NCBI RefSeq assembly: GCF_025934275.1
Contig: NZ_JAICYI010000026.1
Span: 1 to 43,954 of the forward strand
Direction of reading: 5' to 3'
Length of the DNA: 43,954 nt
From: Phenylobacterium sp.
GTDB lineage: Bacteria > Pseudomonadota > Alphaproteobacteria > Caulobacterales > Caulobacteraceae
The position numbers were made by a program, and so were the translations under genes. Positions 9,545-18,063 of this stretch are shown piece by piece (positions within the stretch are counted from its first letter, which is position 1; the number at the start of each line of letters is the position of its first letter). The notes under the pieces were generated by a model, which did not search any database, was not told where the DNA came from, and saw only the letters and a list, made by a program, of their open reading frames with translations.

Positions 9545-10267
9545 TCAGCCGTGGGCTTCGGCGGCGAGGCGGCTCGGAGCGGCGTCCGGGCGGCGGACCA
9601 GATCGACGATGTCGCGCACGAAGCTCTCGGTGTTGTGGCGCGCGGCCGGCACGCCCCAGACGCCGGCCGCCTCGAGCGCCTCGAAGCCGCCGCCGATCGC
9701 GAACAGGGCGCGGAACGCCTCCTTCTCGACGAGTCCTGTGGGCAGCATCTTGACCTCGGCCGCCCGCAGCCCCGCCACGACGGTGGCCAGCGTACGGGGC
9801 TTCAGCGCCGGCGGAACGCGGGTGAGGAAGGCGCGGTGCGCGAGGGCGGAGCCGGCCCGCTTGCCGAACGCCTCGGTCATGCGCGCCGCCTTGATGGCCT
9901 CGCGCAGGTCGAGCTGCGAGCCCGCCACGGGCGTTAGCGCCAGGTCGAACCGCAGCGCGGCGAACACCATGGCCCCGCGCTCTGAGCCCTCGGTGTCGAC
10001 GATGAACCACTCCGGCTCGCGGCGGCTCGCCTCGCGCACGGCGTCGCGGATGTCCTGAACGGTGGGCGCTGGGTGGACGCTGATCGAGGCGGGCCGATCG
10101 GGCAGGGAGGCCCAATGCACCAGCGGCTTGTTGGGATCGGAATCGATCAGCGCGACGCGCGCGCCGCTTTCCGCAAGGCCCAGCGCCAGCAGCAGGGCCG
10201 CTGTCGTCTTGCCGGCTCCGCCCTTCGGACTGATGAACGCGATATTCGGCACCTGGCCCGTCCTCAT
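9545..10267 (-). CDS. ParA/MinD-family ATPase
   Basis: A 240-residue cytoplasmic P-loop protein. The deviant Walker A motif is KGGAGKTT (residues 15-22), with the signature lysine that distinguishes the ParA/MinD family. DSDPNKPL follows as the A'/switch I region, and FIVDTEGSE as the Walker B-like strand. Such proteins position DNA, chemoreceptor arrays or other cargo. No ParB-like partner or centromere-like repeat is seen beside it, so it is an orphan of the VirC1/ParC-like type and is not evidence of a plasmid. It precedes the LprI-like gene in a probable two-gene unit and is divergent from the dehydratase operon across a 183-base gap in which I find no convincing promoter. Confidence 0.85.
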   Translation of the reverse strand: MRTGQVPNIAFISPKGGAGKTTAALLLALGLAESGARVALIDSDPNKPLVHWASLPDRPASISVHPAPTVQDIRDAVREASRREPEWFIVDTEGSERGAMVFAALRFDLALTPVAGSQLDLREAIKAARMTEAFGKRAGSALAHRAFLTRVPPALKPRTLATVVAGLRAAEVKMLPTGLVEKEAFRALFAIGGGFEALEAAGVWGVPAARHNTESFVRDIVDLVRRPDAAPSRLAAEAHG

Positions 10268-10450
10268 CCAGGAATGATCGAATCTTTAGGATGCGTTGGC
10301 GCCGCGGTCACCTGGCGCAGGCCGCGCGCCTGCGCGACATGACGTCCTCTTCGGCCCGCCGTTCAGTGTCCTGCAGACGGCTAGGAGGTCGCCTGAACCG
10401 AGCCGCGGGCTTATGGGTTCTCGCTCTAGGCGTCGAGAGGGACCTGCCGG

Positions 10451-12175
10451 ATGGCCGACAAATCGCTGCGCAGCCAGAGAAGCTACGGCAAGATCGACCG
10501 TGACGGCTTCATCCACCGCAGCTGGATCAAGGCCACGGGCCTTCCTGACCACGTCTTCGACGGCCGCCCGATCATCGGCATCGCCAACACCTGGAGCGAG
10601 CTGGTCACCTGCCAGGTGCACCTGCGGGAGCTCGCCGGCTTCGTGAAGCGCGGGATCTGGGAGGCGGGCGGGGTGCCGATCGAGTTCCCGGCCATGAGCC
10701 TGCCGGAGACGCAGATGCGGCCCACGGCGATGTTGTTCCGCAATCTCCTGGCGATGGAGGTGGAGGAATCGATCCGCGCCAATCCGATCGACGGGGTGGT
10801 GCTGATGGGCGGCTGCGACAAGACCACGCCAGGCCTCCTGATGGGGGCGGCGAGCGTCGACCTGCCGTGCATCTTCGTCTCCTCCGGGGCGATGCTGAAC
10901 GGCAAGTTCCGCGGCCAGGACCTCGGTTCGGGCACCGACGTCTGGCGGTTCTCCGAGGCGGTGCGAGCGGGCGAGATGAGCCTGGCCGATTTCATGGCCG
11001 CCGAGAGCGGCATGAGCCGCTCGGCCGGGGTCTGCAACACCATGGGCACCGCCTCCTCGATGGCGAGCGTCGTGGAGGCGCTGGGCATCTCGTTGCCCAA
11101 CAACGCCGCCCTGCCGGCGGTTGACGCGCGACGGCGCGTGCTGGCGCACCTCTCCGGCAACCGCATCGTCCAGCTGGTGAAACACGACGTGAAGCCGTCG
11201 GACATCCTGACCCGCAAGGCGTTCGAGAACGCCATCCTGATGCACGCAGCCTGCGGCGGATCGACGAATGTGGTCGTCCACCTGCTGGCGCTGGCCGGCC
11301 GGCTGGGCGTCGCTCTGAGCCTGGAGGACTTCGACCATCTGGCCCGCGAGGTCCCGCTGCTGGTGAACCTGATGCCCTCGGGCAAGTACCTGATGGAGGA
11401 CTTCTGCTACGCCGGCGGGGTGCCGGCGGTGATGAAGGAGTTGGGCGATCTCCTGAATCGAGAGGTCATGACCGTCGCCGGTCGGACGGTGGGCGAGATC
11501 GCCGAAACGGGCGAGGTCTGGAACCGCGAGGTCATCGCCACGCGCGAGGCGCCGTTTGGGCCGTCATCGGGCGTCTGGGTGCTGCAGGGCAACCTCTGCC
11601 CGCAGGGCGCGATCCTGAAGCCCAGCGCGGCCACGCCCGAGCTGCTCACCCACCGCGGCCGAGCCGTCGTGTTCGAGGACATCGAGGACTACCACGCGCG
11701 CATCGACGATCCGGCGCTCGAGGTGGACGCGACCTCGATCCTGGTGCTGAAGGGCTGCGGGCCGAAGGGTTACCCTGGCATGCCCGAGGTGGGCAACATG
11801 GCCCTGCCGCAGAAGCTCCTGGGCCGTGGCGTGCGCGACATGGTGCGGATCTCCGACGCGCGGATGAGCGGCACGGCCTATGGCACGGTGATCCTGCACG
11901 TCGCGCCGGAAGCCGCCGCAGGCGGCCCGCTGGCCCTGGTCCGGAACGGCGACGAGATCGAGTTCGACGGGCCGAACCGCCGGCTCGAGCTCAGAGTGGA
12001 CGCGGCCGAGCTCGCCCGCCGCCGCACCGCCTGGGAGGCGGTCCGCGCCGCGCCCGCCTACGAACGCGGCTGGTACCGGCTCTACATCGACACCGTGCTG
12101 CAGGCCGATCGCGGGGTGGACCTCGATTTCCTGGTCGGCAAGTCCTCCAGCGTGGTGACCCGGGAGTCGCATTGA
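10451..12175 (+). CDS. IlvD/Edd-family sugar acid dehydratase
   Basis: A 574-residue iron-sulfur dehydratase of the subgroup that acts on pentonates and hexonates. Cluster ligands line up at Cys54 (VTCQ), Cys122 (GGCDKT) and Cys195 (GVCNTM), and the catalytic serine of ARMSG is Ser473. The reaction would be aldonate to 2-keto-3-deoxyaldonate plus water. Because the same operon encodes DgoK and DgoA, D-galactonate is the expected substrate; that step is more often done by the enolase-superfamily DgoD. L-arabinonate, xylonate and fuconate are known substrates of close relatives, so specificity is uncertain. The ATG at 10451 follows GAGAGGGA. The stop shares one base with the next start (TGATG). 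Confidence 0.9.
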   Translation: MADKSLRSQRSYGKIDRDGFIHRSWIKATGLPDHVFDGRPIIGIANTWSELVTCQVHLRELAGFVKRGIWEAGGVPIEFPAMSLPETQMRPTAMLFRNLLAMEVEESIRANPIDGVVLMGGCDKTTPGLLMGAASVDLPCIFVSSGAMLNGKFRGQDLGSGTDVWRFSEAVRAGEMSLADFMAAESGMSRSAGVCNTMGTASSMASVVEALGISLPNNAALPAVDARRRVLAHLSGNRIVQLVKHDVKPSDILTRKAFENAILMHAACGGSTNVVVHLLALAGRLGVALSLEDFDHLAREVPLLVNLMPSGKYLMEDFCYAGGVPAVMKELGDLLNREVMTVAGRTVGEIAETGEVWNREVIATREAPFGPSSGVWVLQGNLCPQGAILKPSAATPELLTHRGRAVVFEDIEDYHARIDDPALEVDATSILVLKGCGPKGYPGMPEVGNMALPQKLLGRGVRDMVRISDARMSGTAYGTVILHVAPEAAAGGPLALVRNGDEIEFDGPNRRLELRVDAAELARRRTAWEAVRAAPAYERGWYRLYIDTVLQADRGVDLDFLVGKSSSVVTRESH

Positions 12176-12930
12176 TGAGCCGGTACGCGAGCTATCCCAG
12201 CCTGAAGGACAAGGTGGTGTTCATCACCGGCGGCGCCTCGGGCATCGGGGCGACCTTCGTCACCAGCTTCCACGACCAGGGCTCGAAGGTGGCCTTCGTC
12301 GACCTCAAGCAGTCCGACGGCGATGCGCTGATGCGGAAGCTGGGCGGCAACGCCTGGTTCAAACAGTGCGACGTCACCGACGCCAAAGCGCTGCAGGGCG
12401 CGATCGGCGCGGCGGCGCAGGCGCTCGGGCCAATCACCGTGCTGATCAACAACGTCGCCAACGACACCCGCCAGACGACTGCCGAGATGACGCCGGAGGC
12501 CTGGCGCAAGGACCTGGCCGTCAACCTCGACCCGGTGTTCATCGGCTCCGACGCCGTCTATCCGATGATGAAGCAGGCCGGCGGCGGGGTGATCATCAAC
12601 CTCTCGTCGATCAACGCCATCCTCGGGCCCGAGCGGCTGGCGGGCTACGTGGCGGCCAAGGGCGCCATCAACTCGCTCTCCAAGACGCTGGCCCGCGAGT
12701 GGGGGGTCGACAAGATCCGGGTCAATGCGCTGTCGCCCGGCTGGGTGGTCACGCCTCGGCAGCTCGAGCTGTGGCTCACGCCGGAGGCCGAGGCCGAGTG
12801 GATGAAGCTGGTGGCGCTGAAGGAGCGGATCATGCCGGAAGACATCGCCAGGCTGGCGCTGTTCCTGGCCTCGGACGACAGCCGGATGATCACCGGCCAG
12901 AACCTGATCATCGACGGCGGACGCACCTGA
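12175..12930 (+). CDS. Short-chain dehydrogenase, probable aldose 1-dehydrogenase
   Basis: A 251-residue classical SDR: TGGASGIG at 18-25, Asp43 after the second strand (predicting NAD rather than NADP), Asn117, and a catalytic triad of Ser145, Tyr158 and Lys162. The N-terminal YPSLKDKVVFITGG and the C-terminal ASDDSRMITGQNLIIDGG resemble Caulobacter XylB-type xylose dehydrogenase. In this operon, oxidation of D-galactose to galactono-lactone is the best guess; pentose oxidation is the alternative. The ATG at 12175 overlaps the dehydratase stop by one base; a TTG three bases earlier is also open but less likely. The next gene starts directly after the stop. Confidence 0.88.
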   Translation: MSRYASYPSLKDKVVFITGGASGIGATFVTSFHDQGSKVAFVDLKQSDGDALMRKLGGNAWFKQCDVTDAKALQGAIGAAAQALGPITVLINNVANDTRQTTAEMTPEAWRKDLAVNLDPVFIGSDAVYPMMKQAGGGVIINLSSINAILGPERLAGYVAAKGAINSLSKTLAREWGVDKIRVNALSPGWVVTPRQLELWLTPEAEAEWMKLVALKERIMPEDIARLALFLASDDSRMITGQNLIIDGGRT

Positions 12931-13848
12931 ATGGGCGAGGCCGCCCTGCTCGCGTGCGACTGGGGCACCACGAACCTGCGCGCCTGGACGCTGGATAAGC
13001 GCGGCGAGGTCGTGGCCCACAAAGCATTCGACCTGGGCGTCTCCAGGCTCGAGCCGGGCGAGGCGGGCGAGCGGTTCCAGGCCGAGGTGCAGCCGGCCCT
13101 GCAGGCTGTCGGCCTGCCGGCTATCCTCTGCGGCATGGTGGGCTCCAACCTGGGCTGGACGGTCGCGCCCTACGCCGACTGCCCCGCCGGCCTGCCGGAG
13201 CTCGCGGCCTGCCTGGCGGCGGTGGAGGCGCACGCCGCCTGGGTGCGGATCGTGCCCGGCGTGAGGTGCGAGGGCCTCGCCGGCGCGCCCGACGTGATGC
13301 GCGGGGAGGAGACGCAGATTCTCGGGTGGATCAGCCAGCATCCGGACCGCGCGCGGGGCCGCCACGTCGTCTGCCATCCGGGGACGCATGCGAAATGGGT
13401 GCTTGTCGAGGACGGCCGCATCGTCCGCTTCGTCACCGCCATGACCGGCGAGCTGTTCGCCGTGCTGACGCACCACAGCGTGTTGAAGAGCGAGGCGCCG
13501 GCCGACGATGTGGCCGCCTTCGACGAGGGCCTCGCCGCCGCGGGGGAGGGCGAGGCGCTGGCGGCGCGTCTGTTCACCGCGCGGGCTAGGGTCGTGGGCG
13601 CGGGGAAGGCGGCCGAGACCACGCCCAGCTACCTCTCGGGCCTGCTGATTGGGGCGGAGGTGGCGGCGGTCCCGAAGCTGATCGGCCTTTCCGGCCGCGA
13701 GTCCGTCACGCTGCTGGGCGAGCCTGGCCTTTGCGCGCGCTATCGCCGGGCGCTGGACGCCCGCGGCGTGGCGAGCGAGACCTTCGACGGCGAAGTCGCG
13801 GCGCTCGCTGGCCTGTATTCGCTCTATCGATCGGGAGCGCGGCGATGA
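12931..13848 (+). CDS. dgoK: 2-dehydro-3-deoxygalactonokinase
   Basis: A 305-residue cytoplasmic kinase of the ASKHA fold. The N-terminal phosphate-binding loop is DWGTTNLRAW, and the CGMVGSNLGW and PGVR segments are typical of DgoK. It phosphorylates 2-keto-3-deoxy-D-galactonate at O6 with ATP. Its length equals that of characterised family members. It abuts the SDR stop (TGA then ATG) and overlaps the aldolase start as ATGA, so the four genes form one translationally coupled unit. This gene and the next are the strongest evidence that the whole island degrades galactose or galactonate. Confidence 0.93.
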   Translation: MGEAALLACDWGTTNLRAWTLDKRGEVVAHKAFDLGVSRLEPGEAGERFQAEVQPALQAVGLPAILCGMVGSNLGWTVAPYADCPAGLPELAACLAAVEAHAAWVRIVPGVRCEGLAGAPDVMRGEETQILGWISQHPDRARGRHVVCHPGTHAKWVLVEDGRIVRFVTAMTGELFAVLTHHSVLKSEAPADDVAAFDEGLAAAGEGEALAARLFTARARVVGAGKAAETTPSYLSGLLIGAEVAAVPKLIGLSGRESVTLLGEPGLCARYRRALDARGVASETFDGEVAALAGLYSLYRSGARR

Positions 13849-14468
13849 CGCTCGACGAGGCTCTGCAGGAAGCTCCGGTGGTGGCGATCGTGCGTGGAAT
13901 CCGCCCCCGCGAGATCCTCGACCACGCCCAGGCGCTCTACGACGCCGGCCTGCGCGGCGTGGAGGTTCCGCTGAACTCGCCGGAGCCGATCGAGAGCATT
14001 CGACGGCTCGCCGAAGCGTTCGGCGATCGGATGGCGACCGGCGGGGGCACGGTGCTGCGGGCGTCCGACGTCGAGCGGGTCGCCGCGGCCGGCGGGCGGA
14101 TCATCGTCGCGCCGAACACGGCGGCAGAGGTGATCCGGCGGGCGCTGGCGCTGGGGCTCGATCCCACCCCTGGCTTCGCCACCGCCAGCGAGGCCTTCGC
14201 CGCGATGGAGGCCGGCGCGAAGCACTTGAAGCTGTTTCCGGCCGCGACCTACGGCCCGGGACACGTCAAGCAGTTGAAGGCGGTGCTGCCCGCGCAGGTC
14301 ACCCTCTGGGCGGTGGGCGGCGTCGGGGCCGAGGACCTCGCGGCGTGGTGGGCGGCCGGTGCGCGCGCCTTCGGCCTGGGCGGCGAGCTCTACCGCGCCG
14401 GCCAGTCGGTCGCCGAGACCGCGGAGAAGGCCCGCCGCGTGATGGCCGCGGTGCGGGACTTGCGCTGA
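13845..14468 (+). CDS. dgoA: 2-dehydro-3-deoxy-6-phosphogalactonate aldolase
   Basis: A 207-residue class I aldolase of the KDPG/KDPGal family. It splits 2-keto-3-deoxy-6-phosphogalactonate into pyruvate and glyceraldehyde 3-phosphate. The Schiff-base lysine is Lys129 in HLKLFPAA and the general-base glutamate is Glu40 in GVEVPLNSPEP. NSPEP rather than the motif of Edd-pathway aldolases favours the DgoA branch. The ATG at 13845 has GGGAG eight bases upstream and overlaps the dgoK stop; the open frame continues upstream but only as a shadow of dgoK. It is the last gene of the operon, 13 bases from the converging fusion gene. Confidence 0.93.
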   Translation: MTLDEALQEAPVVAIVRGIRPREILDHAQALYDAGLRGVEVPLNSPEPIESIRRLAEAFGDRMATGGGTVLRASDVERVAAAGGRIIVAPNTAAEVIRRALALGLDPTPGFATASEAFAAMEAGAKHLKLFPAATYGPGHVKQLKAVLPAQVTLWAVGGVGAEDLAAWWAAGARAFGLGGELYRAGQSVAETAEKARRVMAAVRDLR

Positions 14469-14481
14469 ACCGATCCCGGGC

Positions 14482-16734
14482 TCAGCTGACCTGGGCGCTC
14501 GGCCGGACCGGCTGATTGGCGAGCGCGCCTTGGACGACCGCCTCGGCCTCTCCGGTGAACTCCACCTCCGCCACCATGGCCGCATAGCGGGCGATCGCGT
14601 TGTCCAGGGCGGGCATGATCTCGCCGCGCTCGGTGCCTAGCGCCGCGAACGCCGGCCGCGCGGCGGGCCAGCCGAAGCTCGCGGCGGGCATGGGGCGGAT
14701 GAGACCGTCGTTCAGTCCGAGCGCGCCGGCGATCAGCCGGGCGAACTCGGCCCAGGAGACCGCGCCCTGGTTGGCCAGGTGGCGCAGGCCGGTCTCGCCG
14801 TCGATCATCAGATCGAGCGTCGTGTCCACGAGGTCCGGGACGTAGGTCGGCGAGACCACCAGGTCGGAGGCGGCCTCGAGCGTCTGCTCCTGCCCCAGCG
14901 TGCGCACGACGTGGGCTGCGAAATTGTGGGGATCGAACGGGGAGAAGAACGCCGCCGTGCGGATCATCAGGGTCCGGCCGCCGAGCGCCAGGACCTGCGC
15001 CTCGGCGCGCGCCTTGCTGAGGCCGTAGACGTTGAGCGGGGCGAGCGCATCGCTCTCGAGGTAAGGCCGGGGGCTCCTGCCGTCGAACACCAGGTCCGAG
15101 GAGAAGCCCGCGAAGGCCAGGGCGCGCTCGGCGCAGGCCTCAGCGAGGCGCACCGCCCCGGCGGTGTTGGCCGCGAGGCAGCCGTCCGGCTCGGCCTCGG
15201 CGTCGTCGACGCGCACCCACCCGGCGGCGTTGATCACGCCCCAAGGCTGCGTCTCGTCCAGCACGCGGGCGATCGAGGCCGCATCGTCGAGCGCGAGCTC
15301 GGCGCGGCTCGTCAGGCGGTAGGCGATGCCGCGCCATTCGCAGGCCCGCGCCAGGGCCTTGCCGAGCGTGCCGGTGGCGCCGGTGATCAGCAGCGGACGG
15401 GCGGCCGGAGCCGGCAGGCTCCAGGCGCGTCTCGGTTCGGGAGTCTCCACGGTGCGGAACACCGGACGGAATTGCAGGCGCAGGTCGCGCCGCCACCAGC
15501 CCGGCCCCTGCGAGGCGGGATGCGGCTCCCCGCCGCTCGCCAGTCGCGCGATCTCGGCGGCGAGCGCGGTCGGCCGGGGGGGCTCGCTGCGCACGTCGAA
15601 GGCGCCCACCTCGTAGTGGCCGGAATGGCGGGTGAGCAGGCTGTTCCAGTCGAACGTCCCCAGGAGCGCCCAGGCGGTGACCGCCTGCACCTCGACGCCG
15701 CGGCCGCGCAGCGCGAGCGCGGTCTCCCAGGCCTCGCGCAGCCAGCGCACCTGCTCCTCGCGGGTGCAGCCGTTATGAGACTCGGTGACCGCCAGCGGAG
15801 TCCGGTAGCGAGCCCAGGCCTCCTCCAGCGCGCCTTCGACGCCGCCGGGGCCGGGCAGGGCGACCCGCACGGCCTCCACGTCGGCGAAGGCCATGGCGCC
15901 GTTGCCGCCGATCCGCTCGGGCGGGTAGGCGTCGCAGCGATCGTCGAGGAAGCGATCGCTGGTCAGGTAGTGGTTCACGCCGATTACGTCCGGCGGGCAG
16001 GGGTCGTCGGCGATGGCCCGCAGCCGATCGCCGAGGCCGAAGCCCTCCAGCCTCGCCCAGAACGGATGCTCCGGCGTGACGAGCCCCGCCAGCAGGTCCC
16101 AGGTCATCCAGCGCCGGGTGTTGTCGAAGTTCGCTTGGTCGGCGACCGGCCGTGTCGCGTAGGTGCGGCCGAGATCCTCGGTCTGGATCAGCCGCGCGTC
16201 GGGGCGCACCTCGCGGATCTCGCGCATCGCGAAGCGGGTGGCGTCGATCTGGTTGAGCAGCGCCGCCCAGAACATCGGCTCGTCCGTCAGATGCGGATAC
16301 CAGTGGCCGTAGAGCGCGGAGAACCGGGCGGTGGTGAGCGGCTCGTTGATCGGTGTCCATTCGGAGATCCAGGGGTAGCGTTCCGCGGCCGCGCGAGCGA
16401 ACCGGCCGAGGCCTTCGGCGAAGCCTTCGTCCAGCAGGTTGGTGTGCTTGGGCCCGCTGCCGTGATGCAGGAGGCCCGCGATCGGCCGCAGGCCGAGCTC
16501 GCGGATGCGGCCGAGCCGGCGGTCGGTCCAGGCCCAGTCCTGCTTGTCCGGACGCTGCGGCGCGACACGTTCCCAGAGCAGCGGATAACGCAGCGCCTGG
16601 ATGCCGAGCGCGGCGAAGCGCTCCAGATCCTCGATCCTGTGCTGGTGGCCCGAGCGGATGGTCTGGTCGTGGAAGACGCCGCCCACGCGGTTCACGCTGC
16701 ACTCGTGACCGCCCCACAGCTCAAGCGGTTGCAT
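14482..16734 (-). CDS. Fusion: family-1-like glycosidase plus dTDP-4-dehydrorhamnose reductase-like domain
   Basis: A 750-residue two-domain protein. Residues 1 to about 405 form a GH-A barrel: TPINEP with acid/base Glu131, and AVTESHNG with the presumed nucleophile Glu318. Residues about 447-720 form an RmlD-like extended SDR: Rossmann motif ITGATGTLGKAL, then NAAGWVRVDDAE, FSSDLVFDG and the catalytic YGLSK. RmlD makes dTDP-L-rhamnose from dTDP-4-keto-rhamnose, but no rmlA, rmlB or rmlC lies here. I cannot say whether both halves are active. The ATG at 16734 is preferred because GGGAGAGGCAGGG precedes it; an ATG at 16758 is also open. The gene is divergent from galE and converges on dgoA, and its first half is a paralogue of the protein at 6407-7711. 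Confidence 0.85.
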   Translation of the reverse strand: MQPLELWGGHECSVNRVGGVFHDQTIRSGHQHRIEDLERFAALGIQALRYPLLWERVAPQRPDKQDWAWTDRRLGRIRELGLRPIAGLLHHGSGPKHTNLLDEGFAEGLGRFARAAAERYPWISEWTPINEPLTTARFSALYGHWYPHLTDEPMFWAALLNQIDATRFAMREIREVRPDARLIQTEDLGRTYATRPVADQANFDNTRRWMTWDLLAGLVTPEHPFWARLEGFGLGDRLRAIADDPCPPDVIGVNHYLTSDRFLDDRCDAYPPERIGGNGAMAFADVEAVRVALPGPGGVEGALEEAWARYRTPLAVTESHNGCTREEQVRWLREAWETALALRGRGVEVQAVTAWALLGTFDWNSLLTRHSGHYEVGAFDVRSEPPRPTALAAEIARLASGGEPHPASQGPGWWRRDLRLQFRPVFRTVETPEPRRAWSLPAPAARPLLITGATGTLGKALARACEWRGIAYRLTSRAELALDDAASIARVLDETQPWGVINAAGWVRVDDAEAEPDGCLAANTAGAVRLAEACAERALAFAGFSSDLVFDGRSPRPYLESDALAPLNVYGLSKARAEAQVLALGGRTLMIRTAAFFSPFDPHNFAAHVVRTLGQEQTLEAASDLVVSPTYVPDLVDTTLDLMIDGETGLRHLANQGAVSWAEFARLIAGALGLNDGLIRPMPAASFGWPAARPAFAALGTERGEIMPALDNAIARYAAMVAEVEFTGEAEAVVQGALANQPVRPSAQVS

Positions 16735-16789
16735 CTGACCCTGCCTCTCCCGTCGCATCCCGAATGTTAAGCCCTTACAACTGAAGATT

Positions 16790-16820
16790 GTTCCAGAAAT
16801 CCGGGCCTTTGAGCTGGAAC
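16790..16820. promoter_or_regulatory. Inverted repeat between divergent fusion gene and galE
   Basis: GTTCCAG at 16790-16796 and CTGGAAC at 16814-16820 are perfect inverted arms around a 17-base spacer, inside the 107-base gap between the two divergent start codons. It could be a dimeric regulator site controlling both genes or a hairpin in the galE leader. No regulator gene adjoins it. The arms are seen directly; the function is inferred. Confidence 0.35.
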
Positions 16821-16841
16821 TTCAATCCGTGCGAGGGAATT

Positions 16842-17900
16842 ATGGGCGACATGGATCGGGGATCGAAGCCCGCCGTGCTGGTCACGGGCGGAGCCGGCTA
16901 CATCGGCGCACACACGGCCAAGGCCCTGCACGAGCAGGGCTTTTTTCCGGTCGTCTATGACGATCTCTCGTCGGGCTTTCGCGAGGCGGTGCGCTGGGGC
17001 GAATTCGTCCACGGCGACATCCGTGACGCGCGCGCGCTCGGCGAAACGATCGAGGCGCACGCGATCAAGGCGGTCATCCACTTCGCCGGCCTGATCGAGG
17101 TGGGCCGCTCGGTGGTGCGGCCGGACCTTTTCTGGGACATCAACGTCGGCGGGACGATGTCGCTGCTCTCGGCGATACGCGAGCGGGGCGTCGATCGGCT
17201 GGTCTTCTCCTCCAGCGCGGCGGTCTACGGCCAGGGCGGGCGAGGGCCGCTGGAGACCATTCCCGAAGCCGCCCCCAAGGCTCCGGCCAGCCCTTACGGC
17301 GACACCAAGCTCGCCTGCGAATGGATGATCGCCGCGGAGTGCCGGGCTTACGGCCTCTCGGCGGTGGCGCTGCGCTATTTCAACGCCGCGGGCGCTGATC
17401 CGTCGGGCCAGATCGGCGAGGCCCACGAGCCGGAGACGCACCTGATCCCGCTGGCCATCGCGGCCGCCATCGGGCGCGGCCCGGCGCTCACGGTGTTCGG
17501 CACGGACTACGATACGCCCGACGGGACCTGCCTGCGCGACTATATCCACGTGAACGATCTGGCTGCCGCCCATGTGGCGGCGCTGAATGTCGAGCTTCCG
17601 GCCGGCCGCTTCGAAGCGGCCAACGTGGGCGTCGGCCAGGGCCGCTCGGTGCTCCAGGTGGTGGAGGCTGTGGCCCGCGCCGTGGGGCGACCCGTACCGC
17701 ACGCCATCGGCGCCCGCCGTGCCGGCGATCCGGCGAGCCTGGTGGCCGATCCCGGCTACGTCCGCGAGCTGCTGGGCTGGAGCGCCCAGTGCTCGGACCT
17801 TGACCGGATCGTCGCAGACGCGCTCAGGTGGGAGGCGCAGCCGGCCTATTCGACCGGGGGGCGGGCGGCGGGCCCGACCGCCCGCACCCAGCCCCAATAG
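16842..17900 (+). CDS. galE: UDP-glucose 4-epimerase
   Basis: A 352-residue extended SDR. The NAD-binding motif GGAGYIG is at 16-22, FSSSAAVYG contains the catalytic serine, and SPYGDTK gives Tyr152 and Lys156. It interconverts UDP-glucose and UDP-galactose in the cytoplasm. The ATG at 16842 has GAGGGA five bases upstream; the open frame extends to 16788 but without a ribosome site. The next gene carries UDP-galactopyranose mutase, so GalE most likely supplies UDP-galactopyranose for UDP-galactofuranose rather than serving Leloir catabolism (no galK or galT is present). The C-terminal tail (about residues 335-352) is low-complexity and probably not structured. Confidence 0.92.
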   Translation: MGDMDRGSKPAVLVTGGAGYIGAHTAKALHEQGFFPVVYDDLSSGFREAVRWGEFVHGDIRDARALGETIEAHAIKAVIHFAGLIEVGRSVVRPDLFWDINVGGTMSLLSAIRERGVDRLVFSSSAAVYGQGGRGPLETIPEAAPKAPASPYGDTKLACEWMIAAECRAYGLSAVALRYFNAAGADPSGQIGEAHEPETHLIPLAIAAAIGRGPALTVFGTDYDTPDGTCLRDYIHVNDLAAAHVAALNVELPAGRFEAANVGVGQGRSVLQVVEAVARAVGRPVPHAIGARRAGDPASLVADPGYVRELLGWSAQCSDLDRIVADALRWEAQPAYSTGGRAAGPTARTQPQ

Positions 17901-18063
17901 TCGGCTGCCCGACAAAACTTGGCCGCTGCGGCTGGTTTCCCAACCCTCGTCTGCCGATTACTTGACTATTTCAGCAACCGCGGCGACGGCCCCAGGAACC
18001 ATCGTGGGTCCCGGGTATTATTCCGATGGGCTTCGTGTGTCACATTTCAAAAGGAATGCGCCC

